A DNA stretch of 64,000 nt, taken from positions 1-64,000 of the forward strand of contig CAVWIN010000009.1 in the NCBI GenBank assembly GCA_963755085.1, given 5' to 3'. Each line of letters begins with the position of its first letter. Position 1 is the first letter of the stretch. This DNA comes from JACVRM01 sp963755085 (GTDB lineage: Bacteria; Actinomycetota; Thermoleophilia; Gaiellales; Gaiellaceae). The translations under genes were made by a program, and so were the position numbers. This document shows positions 7,877-16,600 of this stretch, in pieces. The notes below the pieces were generated by a model. That model was not told where the DNA came from and ran no database searches. It saw nothing but the letters and a program-made list of their open reading frames with translations.

Positions 7877-8491
7877 CTACGTATCCGACTGCGGGTCGCA
7901 GACGAGCACGCCGCGCTCGTCGACTTCGAAGCTGCAGGCAGCGTCGAGCGCATCGCGCAGCCGGGCCCGCGCGCGGTGCACTCGGATCTTCGCTGTCGCC
8001 AACGAGCAGTCCAAGAGCTTGGCGATCTCCGGGTTGCTCAGGCCCTCGGCGTCATGGAGGAGGATTGCGATCCGGTAGTCGTCGGGTAGGGCCGCCAGAT
8101 AACGCTGCACGCACTCCGACATGTCCGACTGCTCGAGCGCGTCGAGCAGCGACGGCTGGCGTTCCCGCTCCGCGGCTTCCTCTTCGATCTGGCCCGAGGG
8201 CGCGACCGTGTCGAAGATGACGCTCGGCGGCCGCCGCTGCCGCAGCCGGTCGAGCGAGACGGTGGTCGCGATCCGGTACAGCCAGGCGAGCGCGGCTTGG
8301 GGGTCGCGCAGCTGGCCGATCCGCGCGAGGGCGCGGGCGTATGTGTCCTGGGTCAGCTCCTCGGCCTCGGCCTGGTCTCTGACCATGGCGAGGATGTGCC
8401 GCTGCACCTGCGGCCGGAACGGCACAAGCCGGCCTTCAAGACCGGCGGACGCACGGTCAGGACTGACGAGTTGGTCGGGCGCGACGGTCAT
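7877..8491 (-). CDS. ECF-type RNA polymerase sigma factor with a Cys-containing C-terminal tail
   Basis: The 204-residue protein has region 2 (AEELTQDTYARALARI...ALAWLYRIATTVSLDRLRQR) and region 4 (LPDDYRIAILLHDAEGLSNPEIAKLLDCSLATAKIRVHRARARL). After region 4 comes a short extension with two cysteines (CSFEVDERGVLVCDP). No anti-sigma gene is adjacent, so the tail may itself sense redox or metal, which is inference. The start at 8491 follows the SHOCT gene stop by 2 bp; a GTG at 8497 overlapping that stop is also possible. Likely targets are P1 and P2 on either side. Confidence 0.85.
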   Translation of the reverse strand: MTVAPDQLVSPDRASAGLEGRLVPFRPQVQRHILAMVRDQAEAEELTQDTYARALARIGQLRDPQAALAWLYRIATTVSLDRLRQRRPPSVIFDTVAPSGQIEEEAAERERQPSLLDALEQSDMSECVQRYLAALPDDYRIAILLHDAEGLSNPEIAKLLDCSLATAKIRVHRARARLRDALDAACSFEVDERGVLVCDPQSDT

Positions 8492-8493
8492 GT

Positions 8494-8817
8494 TCACGGC
8501 GCTGTCAGCGGCTGGTCCTTGCGAGCGGCGCCCGCGTCGCCGTTGACGAGGACATCCCGGCGTGCCCGGTAGTCCTCTTCGGTTATCTCGCCCTCTGCGA
8601 AGCGACGTTCGAGGATCGAGACGGGGCTTTCCGTGCTGACGAGTCTGTCGCGCGGCGCCGGACCGCCCCAGGTGGCGCCACGAATGAGCCAGACGAGGCC
8701 GAAGATGATCGCGCCCCAGACCAGGAGCATCATGACCATCATCAAGCTCATCCAGCCCCAGCCCCAACCGCTGTGCATCCAGGAGTCAGCGAGCGGAACG
8801 GTCTGTGCGATGTTCAT
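8494..8817 (-). CDS. SHOCT-domain membrane protein
   Basis: The 107-residue protein starts at an ATG with GGAGG upstream. Its N-terminal third is Trp/Met-rich (HSGWGWGWMSLMMVMM), then comes one membrane helix and a C-terminal SHOCT motif (ILERRFAEGEITEEDYRARRDVL). SHOCT is a short oligomerisation domain of unknown exact role. It lies immediately before the sigma factor gene. A similar SHOCT protein is encoded at 10709-10951 in the facing unit. Confidence 0.8.
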   Translation of the reverse strand: MNIAQTVPLADSWMHSGWGWGWMSLMMVMMLLVWGAIIFGLVWLIRGATWGGPAPRDRLVSTESPVSILERRFAEGEITEEDYRARRDVLVNGDAGAARKDQPLTAP

Positions 8818-8858
8818 GTCCTCATCCTCCGATCGCGCGATAGATCGCGCCCCTCCGC

Positions 8859-9059
8859 TTAGGCATGCGCCAGTACGGCTTCTTCTTCCGTGAGATTGCT
8901 GCGGAGCCACTCGCGTAGCTCCGGCGTGTCCGGGTGGCCGTGGAACGAGGCGGCGTGCTCGGCCGCGGCCTGGATCACGTGCTCCGCCTCGCCGGAGAGA
9001 TAGAGCGTGCAGCCGGTCTCGTCGGGAAAGTCACGGCAGTCGATCCACTTGCGAGTCAT
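8859..9059 (-). CDS. DUF1059 family protein (66 aa)
   Basis: MTRKWIDCRDFPDETGCTLYLSGE is a clear DUF1059 start (Cys-rich N-terminus, then a helix with EHVIQAAAEHAASFHG and a DTPELREWLRSNL tail). The function of the family is unknown; members are small and soluble. It is the first gene of the minus-strand unit DUF1059-SHOCT-sigma, 41 bp ahead of the SHOCT gene. Confidence 0.85.
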   Translation of the reverse strand: MTRKWIDCRDFPDETGCTLYLSGEAEHVIQAAAEHAASFHGHPDTPELREWLRSNLTEEEAVLAHA

Positions 9060-9210
9060 GTCGTCTCCTCACTCGTAGGTGTTGTGCACCCATGGCCTGA
9101 CTCCTGACGAGCACGTAACCCCTGGGGTGGTCCCACGTTCCGGCGCATCGCACCACGCTCCATCTCGTTGCGTTTGTTACGAGATAGGCACTAGGGTCCG
9201 AGTCCGCCCC

Positions 9211-9321
9211 TTACTCCACATCAGGGGCGGCGCGGATACCCATCCGTGTTTGCCCGCAGATCGCACAGCGCAACTCGACGGTAGCGCGATCGCATGCGGG
9301 CGGCTGCGGAGAACTACTCAT
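9211..9321 (-). CDS. Possible 36-aa CxxC microprotein
   Basis: A short minus-strand frame encodes MSSSPQPPACDRATVELRCA and then ICGQTRMGIRAAPDVE. The ELRCAICG part resembles the first half of small zinc-ribbon proteins, whose second CxxC would lie just past the stop, so this could be a truncated or frameshifted copy. No clear ribosome site is seen, and promoter P2 on the other strand lies just upstream of its start. Weakly supported. Confidence 0.3.
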   Translation of the reverse strand: MSSSPQPPACDRATVELRCAICGQTRMGIRAAPDVE

Positions 9322-9330
9322 GTGACCGCG

Positions 9331-9370
9331 CAGGTGTACCTCGCTGGCTGCCCCTCTCGTCCTTCCAATC
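9331..9370 (+). promoter_or_regulatory. ECF-type promoter P2
   Basis: TGTACC (9335-9340), a 17-nt spacer and CGTCC (9358-9362) lie 39 nt before the ATG at 9401. Spacing and flanks match P1 (7723-7763), and the two promoters point away from the sigma operon. Confidence 0.7.
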
Positions 9371-9400
9371 GAAGCCCCTCGACCCAGGAAGGAGCCAGCG

Positions 9401-9646
9401 ATGGCCACCAAGTACCTAATCAAGAACATGGGCAGCCTCGATCGCGGAGTGCGCGCGTTCGTGATCGCCCCGGCCGCGATTGTCGCGGCCGTCGCCCTCG
9501 GCGCAGCGTCGATCGGCGGGATCGTGCTGTTCGTCCTGGCCGGCATCGCTCTCACCACCGGCGCGACCGGCAGCTGCCCCAGCTACGTCCCGCTCGGGAT
9601 CGACACCCACGGCCGCGACCGCGCCCACGCGCCGCTTCCCCACTGA
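9401..9646 (+). CDS. DUF2892/YgaP-like inner membrane protein (81 aa)
   Basis: The protein begins MATKYLIKNMGSLDRGVRAF, the usual start of DUF2892-type transmembrane proteins. Two membrane helices follow (FVIAPAAIVAAVALGA and GGIVLFVLAGIAL), then TGATGSCPSYVPLGI, the conserved Cys-containing end. In other bacteria this domain is often linked to rhodaneses and sulfur handling. A strong GGAAGGAG site precedes the ATG. First gene of a five-gene plus-strand unit behind P2. Confidence 0.85.
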   Translation: MATKYLIKNMGSLDRGVRAFVIAPAAIVAAVALGAASIGGIVLFVLAGIALTTGATGSCPSYVPLGIDTHGRDRAHAPLPH

Positions 9647-9693
9647 CCTGCACCTCACCAACCCACGATCACAGCGAGAAAGGACACGAAGCA

Positions 9694-10446
9694 ATGACGA
9701 CCACGAAGCAGAACCTGAGCCCAGAGCAGACGGAGCTCGTGGCGCTCGGCGCCAGCGTCGGCGCCAGCTGTCACCCCTGCGTCAGCCACCACCTCGATGC
9801 GGGCGCGAGGGCGGGCCTTGACAGCGAGCAGCTGCTAGCCGCCGCCACGAGCGCCGAGCGCGTGACCGCAGAGGCGGCCGTTGCGATCGACGACCACGTG
9901 CGCGACGAGCTCGGCCCGGACGTGACGGCGCCAGCGCGGCTGTCACGGCTCGAAGAGGCGCTCGCCTCGCTCGGCGCCGCACTCGGCGCGAACGACGTCA
10001 CGACCATGGAGCGTCAGCTGCGGGCCGCGGCCGACCTGCGGGTCTCCCGAGCGCAGCTGCGCGAAGCGATCGAGATCGCCCACGGCGTGCAGGAGAACGC
10101 GGCGCGGATCCACCTGCGCGAGGCCGAGCGCCTGCTCGACGCCGTCGCTCCGGCGGTTGCCGCCGACGCCGACGCCCAGCCCGGTGAGCACTGCGGCTGC
10201 GGATCCGACGATGAGACCAGCGAGGCCGAGACGCCGGAGCCGCTGGAAGCCGAAGCCACGAGCGGTCAGTCCGCGGGCTACCACTCGAGGGCAGCGCGCT
10301 TCGGCTCGGCAAGCGCCACTGGCGCGATGACCGAGTGTGGCCAGATGTTCGAGCGGTTCATGGGCGGTTCCGCACTGGCAGAGACGACCAAGGCGCCGGC
10401 CGCAACGACGGCGGCCGGCCCGTGCAAGAAGGAGGCCGGACAATGA
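9694..10446 (+). CDS. AhpD-like (carboxymuconolactone decarboxylase family) protein, 250 aa
   Basis: The start ATG follows AAAGGA. The first domain has the AhpD-type CxxC (GASCHPCVSHHLDAGARAGL) and helices expected of the family. A second helical repeat (RAAADLRVSRAQLREAIEIAHGVQ) lacks the cysteines. The C-terminal about 90 residues are low-complexity with more cysteines (GEHCGCGSDD, MTECGQMFERFMGG, GPCKKEAG). AhpD proteins reduce peroxides or peroxiredoxin partners. Its stop overlaps the next ATG. Role in a redox or metal stress operon is inferred. Confidence 0.75.
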   Translation: MTTTKQNLSPEQTELVALGASVGASCHPCVSHHLDAGARAGLDSEQLLAAATSAERVTAEAAVAIDDHVRDELGPDVTAPARLSRLEEALASLGAALGANDVTTMERQLRAAADLRVSRAQLREAIEIAHGVQENAARIHLREAERLLDAVAPAVAADADAQPGEHCGCGSDDETSEAETPEPLEAEATSGQSAGYHSRAARFGSASATGAMTECGQMFERFMGGSALAETTKAPAATTAAGPCKKEAGQ

Positions 10447-10706
10447 CAACCATCGTCACCATCGGACTTCCCGTCGCCGACAGCTGGCAGATCTCGGTCG
10501 GCGGCGGCTGGATCGTCGTGATGCTGATCGGGATGGCGCTCTGCTTCGTGGCGATGTTCGCCTTCATGTGGCTGATGCGCGACGGGCACGGCTGGGCGAT
10601 GTGCGGCCCCCGCTGGCAGCAGCAGACGGCGCGCGGAGACATTCTCACGGGCGCGTCGGTGCAGACTCCCGACCCGACGGCGAGATCGCCACAGAGCGAG
10701 GTCTGA
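10443..10706 (+). CDS. Small one-TM membrane protein (87 aa)
   Basis: Coupled to the previous gene by an ATGA overlap. After MTTIVTIGLPVADSWQISVG comes a membrane helix (WIVVMLIGMALCFVAMFAFMWL), then GHGWAMCGPRWQQQ and a short polar tail. No family is recognised. The ADSW...GGGW N-terminus recalls the SHOCT proteins of the same locus, which start with similar Trp-rich segments. Confidence 0.7.
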   Translation: MTTIVTIGLPVADSWQISVGGGWIVVMLIGMALCFVAMFAFMWLMRDGHGWAMCGPRWQQQTARGDILTGASVQTPDPTARSPQSEV

Positions 10707-10708
10707 CG

Positions 10709-10951
10709 ATGATGCTCGCGATGGGAATCTTCTGGCTCGCGGTCATCCTCGGATTCTTCTGGCTCCTCCGCGACGGGGTCGAGCGCCGGCAGCAGCCATC
10801 AGGGGAGACCGCCCTGACGCTCCTCGACCGTCGCTTCGCTGAGGGCACCGTCTCGCTCGACGAATACCGGCGGCGGCGCAACGTCCTCACCGGCACCGCG
10901 GTGCGGCGCCCGGGGCTGGACGTCGCTTCAACCGAGAATGGAAGGAGCTAG
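10709..10951 (+). CDS. SHOCT-domain membrane protein (80 aa)
   Basis: One N-terminal membrane helix (MGIFWLAVILGFFWLLRDG) and a C-terminal SHOCT motif (LLDRRFAEGTVSLDEYRRRRNVL). It is a shorter relative of the 8494-8817 protein in the divergent unit. It begins 2 bp after the preceding stop; two adjacent ATGs (10709 and 10712) are possible starts. Confidence 0.8.
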   Translation: MMLAMGIFWLAVILGFFWLLRDGVERRQQPSGETALTLLDRRFAEGTVSLDEYRRRRNVLTGTAVRRPGLDVASTENGRS

Positions 10952-10953
10952 CG

Positions 10954-11130
10954 ATGAAGAAGATCGTGATCGCGGCGGCAGCAGGCGGTGCAGCGTTCGC
11001 CCTCCACCGTCTCGCTCCGGCCGCACGCGAGATGCACCACCAGTGCCGCGAGATGATGCGCGACCACTGCGGTGAGACGACGTCCGACGGTGGACCATCA
11101 CGCGGGCACTGCGCCGGCGCCAAACCATAG
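10954..11130 (+). CDS. 58-aa His/Cys-rich small protein
   Basis: The ATG at 10954 has an excellent ribosome site (GGAAGGAG) and starts 2 bp after the SHOCT stop. The product begins MKKIVIAAAAGGAAFALHRL, a short hydrophobic N-terminus, then EMHHQCREMMRDHCGE and GHCAGAKP: four His and three Cys in the second half, which suggests metal binding. It is the last gene of the P2 unit. No family is recognised. Confidence 0.65.
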   Translation: MKKIVIAAAAGGAAFALHRLAPAAREMHHQCREMMRDHCGETTSDGGPSRGHCAGAKP

Positions 11131-11315
11131 AGACCGCGCGAGCGGTCGGGCGACCTCCGCGCCGAGACCTCGGCCGGAGGTCACCCGACTGTTCCGCCGG
11201 CGAAAGAGACATCAACTCGCTCAGGCCGGAGCTGTCAGCCTAGGCAACGACAGCTCCCAAGACGAGCCTGCGCTTCTCCGCGCGGGCAGAAGAAAGCCGT
11301 GCGTGGCGCCCGTGC

Positions 11316-11935
11316 GTGGGTCACGATGGCGATGTGCAGAAGGAGCTGGACCGGTTCTTCGAGCTCTCCGTCGACATGCTGTGCGTGCTCGGCTACGACG
11401 GCTACTACAAGCGCGTCAACCCCGCGTTCGAGCGGACGCTCGGCTTCACCGAGGAGGAGCTCCTCGCGCGGCCGTGCATCGACTTCATTCACCCCGACGA
11501 CGGGCCGCGTCGGTCGCGGACCTCGACTTGCTGCGCTCAGGTGTGCAGACAGGCGTCTACGAAGAGCGCCACCTGCACAAGGACGGCTCGTACCGCTGGC
11601 TCCACTGGACGGCGTCCAGGGCGAAGACGAGTCGAGCTGTTACGCGCTCGCCCGAGACGTCACCGAGCGTCGCGAGGCAGAAGCAGAGCTCGCCTCCTCC
11701 CGCGCGCGTATCGTGGCTGCTGCCGACGAGGCGAGGAAGAAGATCGAGCGCGATCTTCACGACGGTGCGCAGCAGCGGCTCGTGGCTCTCGCGCTGCAGC
11801 TGCGGCTCGCCCGCAACCGCGTCGACGACCGGAGTTGCCCGCATGCTCGACGACCTGGCGGTCGAGCTGGCCTCCGCGCTCGACGAGCTGCGTGAGCTCG
11901 CACGCGGGATTCACGTCGGTCTGACTGTATGCTGA
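11316..11935 (+). pseudogene. Broken PAS-domain sensor histidine kinase
   Basis: A PAS domain is readable (SVDMLCVLGYDGYYKRVNPA, LGFTEEELLARPCIDFIHPDD), followed by its second half in another frame (GVYEERHLHKDGSYRWLHW). A HisKA_3 dimerisation box then appears in a third frame (ARKKIERDLHDGAQQRLVAL, with the phospho-accepting His). Shifts fall near 11505, 11620 and 11835. The protein ends at ELARGIH, just before the catalytic ATPase domain, where the sequence passes into C-poor DNA. It cannot make a working kinase as written. Confidence 0.75.
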
Positions 11936-12522
11936 GAGGTGTTGAAGGTTGATTGAGCGGTGTGTGTGGAGTGATGTGATGTGTGAGTTTGTATTCTTTT
12001 AGTGTGTTATTGTGCTGCTGAGGTTGATTAAGTGGTGATGTATGCGTAGTGTTACGTGTGATTCTGGTGTGCGTTACTAGAGGATGTTTGGTGAGATACG
12101 TATGATGATGTTGATGATGCTGATAACTCGTATGTTAATGTTGTTGGTTTGTGTATGAGTGAAGATGTTGGAGGTATTTGATTTGATTAGCTTATAGGTT
12201 GTGATATGTCGCTGTGCGTGTAGATTTATTTGTGTTAGGAGGTTCGTTTTTTAGGGTGAGTAGTCGTTGAGTTCGTTGATGTATGTTAGAGATGTAGGTG
12301 ATTGGTTATAACGTTTTCGAGCTTGTTCAGTGTTTGCTCGATTGAGTATCGTATGTTGCGCATTAGTATTTTCTGAGTGTGTTGTCTGAATTGGTGTGGA
12401 ATGTGTGTTGCGTTGTATTCTGCGTTGCTGTGTGTATGAGGTTGTTGGTTCTCGATATCACTGATATGTTGTATCGTTCGTATTATTACTGTTCGCGTGA
12501 CGTCTCTGAGCTCTAACGGTTT
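11936..12522. other. C-depleted, GT-rich noncoding stretch
   Basis: The plus strand contains very few C residues (2-5 per 60 bases in the first lines) and is rich in G and T, unlike all surrounding DNA. No gene is seen. It begins where the histidine kinase breaks off and continues into the altered right repeat copy. The composition fits strand-specific C to T change of formerly ordinary GC-rich DNA, or a sequencing artefact. Confidence 0.7.
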
Positions 12523-12719
12523 AAGGAAAAAAGCTTTGTTGATATGTTTTTCTCATCGAGGTGTTTGTATTTGAATTGGGATTTCTTGTCTTAGATAACA
12601 AGCTGTAATAAGACGTAACGAGCTGAAAGTGTTTGTAAATGAGTTGCGCGTGTACGTGAATATTCTGGAATAAGCTGTAACGAATGTAAGTACGTTTGTA
12701 CGCGTATGTTACGCGTAGC
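12523..12719. repeat. Right, C-to-T altered copy of the 198-bp repeat
   Basis: Aligned by eye to 7272-7469 with few gaps, this copy shows about thirty positions where C in the left copy is T here, and only about five G to A. The tRNA-Pro T arm and acceptor are still traceable but no longer pair (TTTGAATTGGG in place of the T arm). Confidence 0.6.
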
Positions 12720-12758
12720 ATCGATAGGTTTTATTCGTTTCTGGGTTTTGATTCCAGC

Positions 12759-13427
12759 TCAAGCGATGTACTCGTAGATTCCCTTCGCGATGAGGTAGAC
12801 GCCGCAGAACAGGAAGGCGTAGATCGCTAGGCGGTACCAGCTGCGAGAGATCCAGGCGTTGAAGCGGACTGTCCTCGCGGCGGCGCGCTCCGATGCGACG
12901 AGATATCCGATCAGCGGCAGCTCGATGAACGCGAACACGATCAGGTAGAAGCACAGGAGAACCACGAAGGTCTCCGTGAAGCCGTATTTCAATTCGGCGT
13001 ACTCCTTGAGCGCGGAGAGCGCAAACGGGCTTGGCAAGAGGTCGAGAACGACGCCAGCCACGAATGCCCAGACCGCACCCCTTTCCAGCATGTCCCTGAT
13101 GCGTTTGCTGGTACTGCTCTCTTCCTTCGGACCGTCGGGGGACGGCGGCTTCTCGCGGCGCACCATGATGTACGCGATGACCAGAGCCAGAGCTCCAGCG
13201 ATGACGTCGACGACCGGGTCGGTAGTGGATTGATCGCTAGTGACGAGCGATGACCCGTTCAGGGCGTAGATGATGAGAAGCCCTTCGGTCATCGTGGCGA
13301 GCAGGCCGCCGGCGAGAAAGAAGATGAGCAGCTTCGCCGGATGCGGCGCTCGGAGCGCGACCAGCACCACTGCGAGCAGGACCAGCCAGAACGCCGCCGC
13401 AATCGCCACAAGCAGCAGCACAGCCAC
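12759..13427 (-). CDS. GAP-family (SfLAP-like) six-helix membrane protein
   Basis: The 222-residue protein starts with GTG and has about six membrane helices in two groups of three, separated by a polar loop (RREKPPSPDGPKEESSTSKR). Motifs such as FFLAGGLLATMTEGLLIIY and the second-half helices match the GAP family, related to mycobacterial sulfolipid-1-addressing protein. The family is thought to move lipids or small molecules. It lies alone between two damaged regions and has an intact frame. Confidence 0.75.
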   Translation of the reverse strand: MAVLLLVAIAAAFWLVLLAVVLVALRAPHPAKLLIFFLAGGLLATMTEGLLIIYALNGSSLVTSDQSTTDPVVDVIAGALALVIAYIMVRREKPPSPDGPKEESSTSKRIRDMLERGAVWAFVAGVVLDLLPSPFALSALKEYAELKYGFTETFVVLLCFYLIVFAFIELPLIGYLVASERAAARTVRFNAWISRSWYRLAIYAFLFCGVYLIAKGIYEYIA

Positions 13428-13642
13428 GTGCGACCGAAACGTAAATCATCAGGTCACGCCCACGCGCGACGCGACCGCCCCAGCCTGCAATGCGGTAGAT
13501 CGCCACCGTAATGATCATGTTCTACGCACGTGCGTGGACGTACCCGCGCTCTCGCGGTTGGACGCCCCCACGTGGAGACTGACCGAACGCACGAGATCGC
13601 GGAACGCGATATCGCGCACCGATCACCGAGCTCAGGCGCTGA

Positions 13643-16567
13643 TCACTGAGCCGCGACGGCGAGGTGCGCTGCCTCGTGCAGCGCTATGTGATCGTCGTAT
13701 CGCACCGGCTTGAGGTCGAAGACGACGTTCTTCACCGTCCGGTGAAGGCGTATGGGCCTTGTCCTCGTACGGCGAGGTCGACGACCCCGCCGTTGTCGCG
13801 GCCGATGTCCATGCCGGCATAGGTCGAGAAGGCGATGCGGCACCGTCTGCGTCGATGGTCGCCCTCGCCGATCTGCTTGTCGTTGGCCCACAGCGTGACG
13901 TGGCCGCCGGTGCCGGGCTTCGGCTCGTCGGCCTCGAAGAGCATCTTCACCGTCACGTCGCCGGTCGGGAGCGGCTCGGTCGACGTCTGCTTGTACGTCT
14001 CCACGCCGAGGAACGAGTAGGTGTGGATGCAGCAGGCCCTTCTCGTCGACCCAGAGCGCGAAGCCGCCGATGAAGTCGGCGTTCGCGACGAGGACGCCTT
14101 CGGCGCCGCCCTCGGGCACGTTCAGCTCGCGCCTCGATGGCATACGAGCGACCCTGGATGCGAGGGATCATCCCGCGCTGGATGTTCTGGACGTCACCCG
14201 CGAACGGGAACCGCGTGCTGCGTCGGCAGCGGCGGCAGCATCCCGAAGATCACCGCCAGCCCGCCGAGCAGCGGCAGCACGCGGTTCCGCTCGGCCTCCT
14301 GCCCACCACAGCTCCTGCAGTTCGTTGAGCTTGTCCGGGTTCGCTGCGGCGAGGTTCCTGCGCCTGGGCGAAGTCGTCCGGCAGGTAGTAGAGCTCCCAG
14401 GGGTGTCGCTCGTCCGGGTCGTACTCGTTACCCGGACCGTAGCGCCCGATCGTCGCCGGCGAGAAGTCCCACGGGCATCGCCCGGGATCGGAGGCAGCCC
14501 ACCAGCCATCCTTGTACATGGCGCGGCTGCCGAACATCCTCGAAGTACTGCACCGTGTGCCGCTCCACGGCCGCTCGGCATCGTCGAACGTGTAGAGGAA
14601 GCTGGTGCCGTCCATCGGCTCCTGCTCGATCCCGTCGACCGCTGGTCGGCTCGGGGATGCCCGCAGCCTCGAGGATGGTCGGGCCGATGTCGATGCAGTG
14701 CGTGAACTGGGTGCGCAGGTCGCCCTGGGCCTTGATCCGCTCGGGCCACGCGACGACCATCGGGATTGCGCGTGCCGCCGAGGTGGCTGGCGATCTGCTT
14801 GCCCCACTGGAACGGCGTGTTGCCTGGCGTGGCGCCCACGCCGCGGCGTAGTGCGGCGCGCGTGTGCTCGCCTCCGAGTGCCTCGACGCCGCCGTACTTC
14901 TCGATCAGCTGCAAGCTGCTGGTCGGCGTCGAGCACGAGGCCGTTGAGGAAGGTCATCTCGTTGAACGAGCCGGTGGGCGTGCCCTCCATGCTGGCGCCG
15001 TTGTCGCCCCAGACGTAGAAGATGAGCGTGTTGTCGAGGTCGCCCATCTCCTCGATCGCATCGAGCAGCCGGCCGACGTTCCAGTCGGCGTTCTCCGAGT
15101 AAGCCGGCGAAGACCTCCATCTGCCGGGCGTAGAGCTTCTTCTGCGGCGTCGCTGAGCGAGTCCCACGGCCGGGAAGAGCGTCGGGTCGCTCGGTCAGCT
15201 CGGCGTCCTGCGGGACGACTGCCGAGCTTCTTCTGCCGCTCGAGCGTCTCCTCGCGCAGCGCGTCCCAGCCCTGGTCGAACTTGCCCTTGTACTTGTCGG
15301 CCCACTCCTTCGACCACGTGATGCGGAGCGTGGGCGCAGCCGGTCGAGTAGTACATGATCCACGGCTTCTGGGCGTCCTGCGCCCGGACCGCGTGGAGCC
15401 ACTCGATCGCCTTGTCGGTGAGGTCGTCCGGGAAGTAGTAGGGCTTGCCGTCCTTGCCCTCCGGGACTCCGAGTGTCGCGTTGTCCTGCGTGATGATCGG
15501 GTCGTACTGTCCGGCCGCCCCGCTGAGGAAGCCCCACCAGTGGTCGAAGCCCCACGACTGCGGCCAGTGGTCGAACGGGCCAGCTGCGCCCTGGACGTAG
15601 TCCGGTGTCAGGTGCCACTTGCCGAACCCGCCGGTGACGTAGCCGTTCTCCCTGAGGATGCGCGGCACGGCGGTGCAGCTCCTCGGCTTGGCCGCCGTGT
15701 AGCCCGGGAAGGGGCCCGGGTACTCGGCGATCGAGCCGAAGCCGACGCGATGCTGGTTGCGCCCGGTGAGCATGCGCTGCGCGGGTCGGTGAGCACACCG
15801 CAGTCACGTGGAAGCGGTTGTAGGTCAGACCCATCTGCTGCACGCGCGTCATCGCGGGCGTGTCGATCGGGACCTCCGAACGTGCTCGGATTCGCCGAAG
15901 CCGGCGTCGTCGATGAGGACGACGAGCACGTTCGGTGCTCCCTCCGGCGCCTTGGCTCCGGCGACGATCGTCCAGTCCGCAACGGAGTCGTCGCAGCGTG
16001 TGCCCGATCACTCCCCCGAAGCCGCGGTCCGGGATCGGCAGAACGGTGCGGTCCGGCACGAACTTGCCCATCGCCTCGCCGAGCCCGTCCTTGAGCGCCT
16101 TCATCCCCTTCTTGTCCGTCTGCGACGATGGAGCGGGCGAGCGCGCCGGAGAGCGCCTGCTCGACGCCGAGCCGCTGGTCGTCCTCGAAGACCGCGATGA
16201 TGCCGGCAGTCCCCGGCGGCAGGTTCTCGCCGATCTTGTCGTGAAGCTGAGTTTCCATGCGCTTGTCGGCGAACTTGCCGACGAGGCCCCCTGCGGCGGC
16301 GCCGGCAGCGGTCGCCGCGACCAGCGGCGGCGCCGCGAGACCTACGGCGAGCCCGACGCCGCCGCCCCAGGCCATCCCCTTGCGGCCCATGTGGTCGCCC
16401 GTCTGCTGCACGTTGACCGTGCCGTCCTCGGCATGCGTGACGAGGATGACGCCCTCGATCTTGACCTTCTTGTCCATGACGAGCTCGACGAGGCCTTCGA
16501 AGTCCTTCGTCGCCGTATCGATGTCTTGGTATCCACCCACGAAGACATCAGTCGGTGTGTCTGCCAT
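13643..16567 (-). pseudogene. DUF1269-arylsulfatase fusion, broken by many single-base shifts
   Basis: The N-terminal about 150 residues are a clean DUF1269-type domain (DVFVGGYQDIDTATKDFEGL, then a Gly/Ala-rich helix pair). A linker (FVPDRTVLPIPDRGFGGVIG) leads into a sulfatase (APNVLVVLIDDAGFG, the formylglycine motif AVCSPTRAA, GKWHLTPDYVQGAAGPFDHW). The C-terminal jelly-roll-like part (ETYKQTSTEPLPTGDVTVKM) follows. The reading frame changes near 16124, 15990, 15896, 15876, 15779, 15314 and 15224 and again further on, mostly as extra bases. Every segment is still recognisable, so decay is recent or the stretch is badly sequenced. Confidence 0.75.
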
Positions 16568-16600
16568 TACCTCATCCCTTTCATCGCGGCCGCACCTGCG

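Noticed and set aside
12521..12721. A 66-codon minus-strand frame in the C-poor island
   Set aside because: The frame exists only because the DNA is AT/GT-biased. It overlaps the degenerate tRNA repeat, lacks a ribosome site and has no familiar sequence.
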